The notes under the pieces: model-generated
Databases searched by the model: none
What the model saw: the letters and a program-made list of their open reading frames with translations, nothing else
What the model was told of the DNA's origin: nothing
Position numbers and translations under genes: made by a program
Assembly: GCA_003152165.1 (NCBI GenBank)
Contig: PLZO01000054.1
Coordinates: forward strand, 11,406-43,589
Source of the DNA: Chloroflexota bacterium
GTDB lineage: Bacteria > Chloroflexota > Limnocylindria > Limnocylindrales > CSP1-4
Length of the DNA: 32,184 nucleotides
Direction: 5' to 3'
Shown: piece by piece, positions 31,518 to 32,184 of the stretch
How the letters are laid out: the number at the start of each line of letters is the position of its first letter
How positions within the stretch are numbered: the stretch's first letter is position 1

Positions 31518-32184
31518 ATGTCCGCCACGATTCGGCTCATGGCCCATCCTCCTGCTCCAGCGTTGATCGTCCAAGACGCCGACCGGGGCGCGCTCCAGGC
31601 CGCGGTGCGCGCCCGGACAAGCGAGCAACGGGCGGTGACCCGCGCCCGGATCGTGCTTCACTCGGCCGAGGGCACGCCCATCGAGCGCATCGCCGCCGAG
31701 CTTGGCGTGGCGATCATGACCGTCAAGTTGTGGCGTCGCCGGTACACGGCCGCGGGCCTGGCGGGCCTGGCCGATGCACCGAGGCCCGGGCATCCCCCCA
31801 CCTACACCCGCGCGGACCGCGTCGCCTCGTGGTGCTCACCGTGGGTCCGTCGCCCGAGGGGACGACCCCCTGGAGCGTCGGCGCGATGGCGCGCCGGACG
31901 GGCATGAGCCCCTCCACCGTGCACCGCATCTGGGCGGAGCTCGGCGACAAGCCCCACCGGACCGAGACCTTCAAGTTCAGCACCGATCCCGACCTTGCGG
32001 CCAAGGTGCGCGACGTGGTGGGCCTCTACCTCGACCCGCCCGCCGGCGCGGTCGTGCTGGGCGTCGACGAGAAGACCCAGATCCAGGCGCTCGACCGCAC
32101 CCAGCCGCAGCTCCCGATGCGCCCAGGACAGGTCGAGCGCCACACGCACGAGTCCACCCGCAACGGCCCGCCCGTGGCCAATCC
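31518..32184 (+). pseudogene. IS630-family transposase, frameshifted, runs off right edge
   Basis: It starts at ATG 31518 (ATG 31539 is possible). The N-terminal helix-turn-helix (TRARIVLHSAEGTPIERIA, LGVAIMTVKLWRRRYTAAGL) continues to GHPPTYTRADRVA. One missing base near 31824-31826 shifts the frame, and the family sequence resumes as LVVLTVGPSPEGTTPWSV, MSPSTVHRIWAELG, then VVLGVDEKTQIQALDRTQP with the first catalytic Asp, up to the window end. The break could be decay, a sequencing error or programmed frameshifting; no classical slippery run lies at the site. The outer IS end was not located. Confidence 0.85.

Overview
The window looks like a chromosomal segment of a high-GC bacterium. Gene content and control signals fit a Chloroflexota member of the Limnocylindria type better than a typical actinobacterium, but that placement is inference. 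The signals seen are Gram-positive-type SOS boxes (GAAC-N4-GTTC), many GTG/TTG starts, -10 boxes placed directly in front of start codons, and a DUF5317-MFS fusion. No rRNA, complete tRNA or CRISPR array was seen.

Layout. (1) Positions 1-13774 are an accessory, decaying zone. It holds a broken IS30-type transposase (1-660) and a three-gene envelope/glycolipid operon: a YbhN/AglD-like membrane protein, an FAD-dependent amine-oxidase-like protein and a GT-C-type membrane glycosyltransferase (946-5011). A ParB-like fragment is fused to a truncated IS481-type transposase (5179-6621), which has cut off a GT87-like gene (6621-6767). An IS1202/ISNCY-type element with 51-bp inverted repeats follows (7229-8601), then a frameshifted acyltransferase-3 gene and two small unknown genes. 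The 3' half of a tRNA, probably tRNA-Thr, at 10431-10473 looks like the distal attachment scar of an integrated element lying to its left. Three consecutive GT87/DUF2029 membrane mannosyltransferase-like genes (10696-13774) come next. (2) Positions 13774-23629 are an intact minus-strand block: PIG-L deacetylase, pcm, an acidic single-pass protein, DUF5317-MFS, HD-GYP phosphodiesterase, dodecin, a zinc-ribbon protein, dnaB and lexA. (3) Positions 23843-31465 are an intact, mostly plus-strand block: DUF1232 protein, rplI, dinB-type polymerase, an SOS-controlled DUF6504-like protein, the C1-folate operon fchA-folD-fhs, and a histidine phosphatase. (4) A frameshifted IS630-type transposase runs off the right edge.

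How the genes work together. The fchA-folD-fhs operon interconverts formate, formyl-, methenyl- and methylene-tetrahydrofolate. FolD lacks the lysine needed for cyclohydrolase activity, and its neighbour FchA is a dedicated cyclohydrolase, so labour appears to be split between them. LexA carries a perfect SOS box in its own promoter. The same architecture, with two boxes, precedes the DUF6504-like gene downstream of the DinB polymerase, so an SOS/translesion module lies at 23-27 kb. The membrane GT87 genes, GT-C protein, PIG-L deacetylase and acyltransferase suggest cell-surface glycan or glycolipid work.

The points most worth a second look are the Lys-less FolD, a roughly 370-nt structured 5' leader in front of the HD-GYP gene with a terminator-like hairpin, the double-SOS-box promoter, the tRNA attachment scar, and an IS1202 transposase whose reading frame is open but whose catalytic-Glu segment is out of frame.
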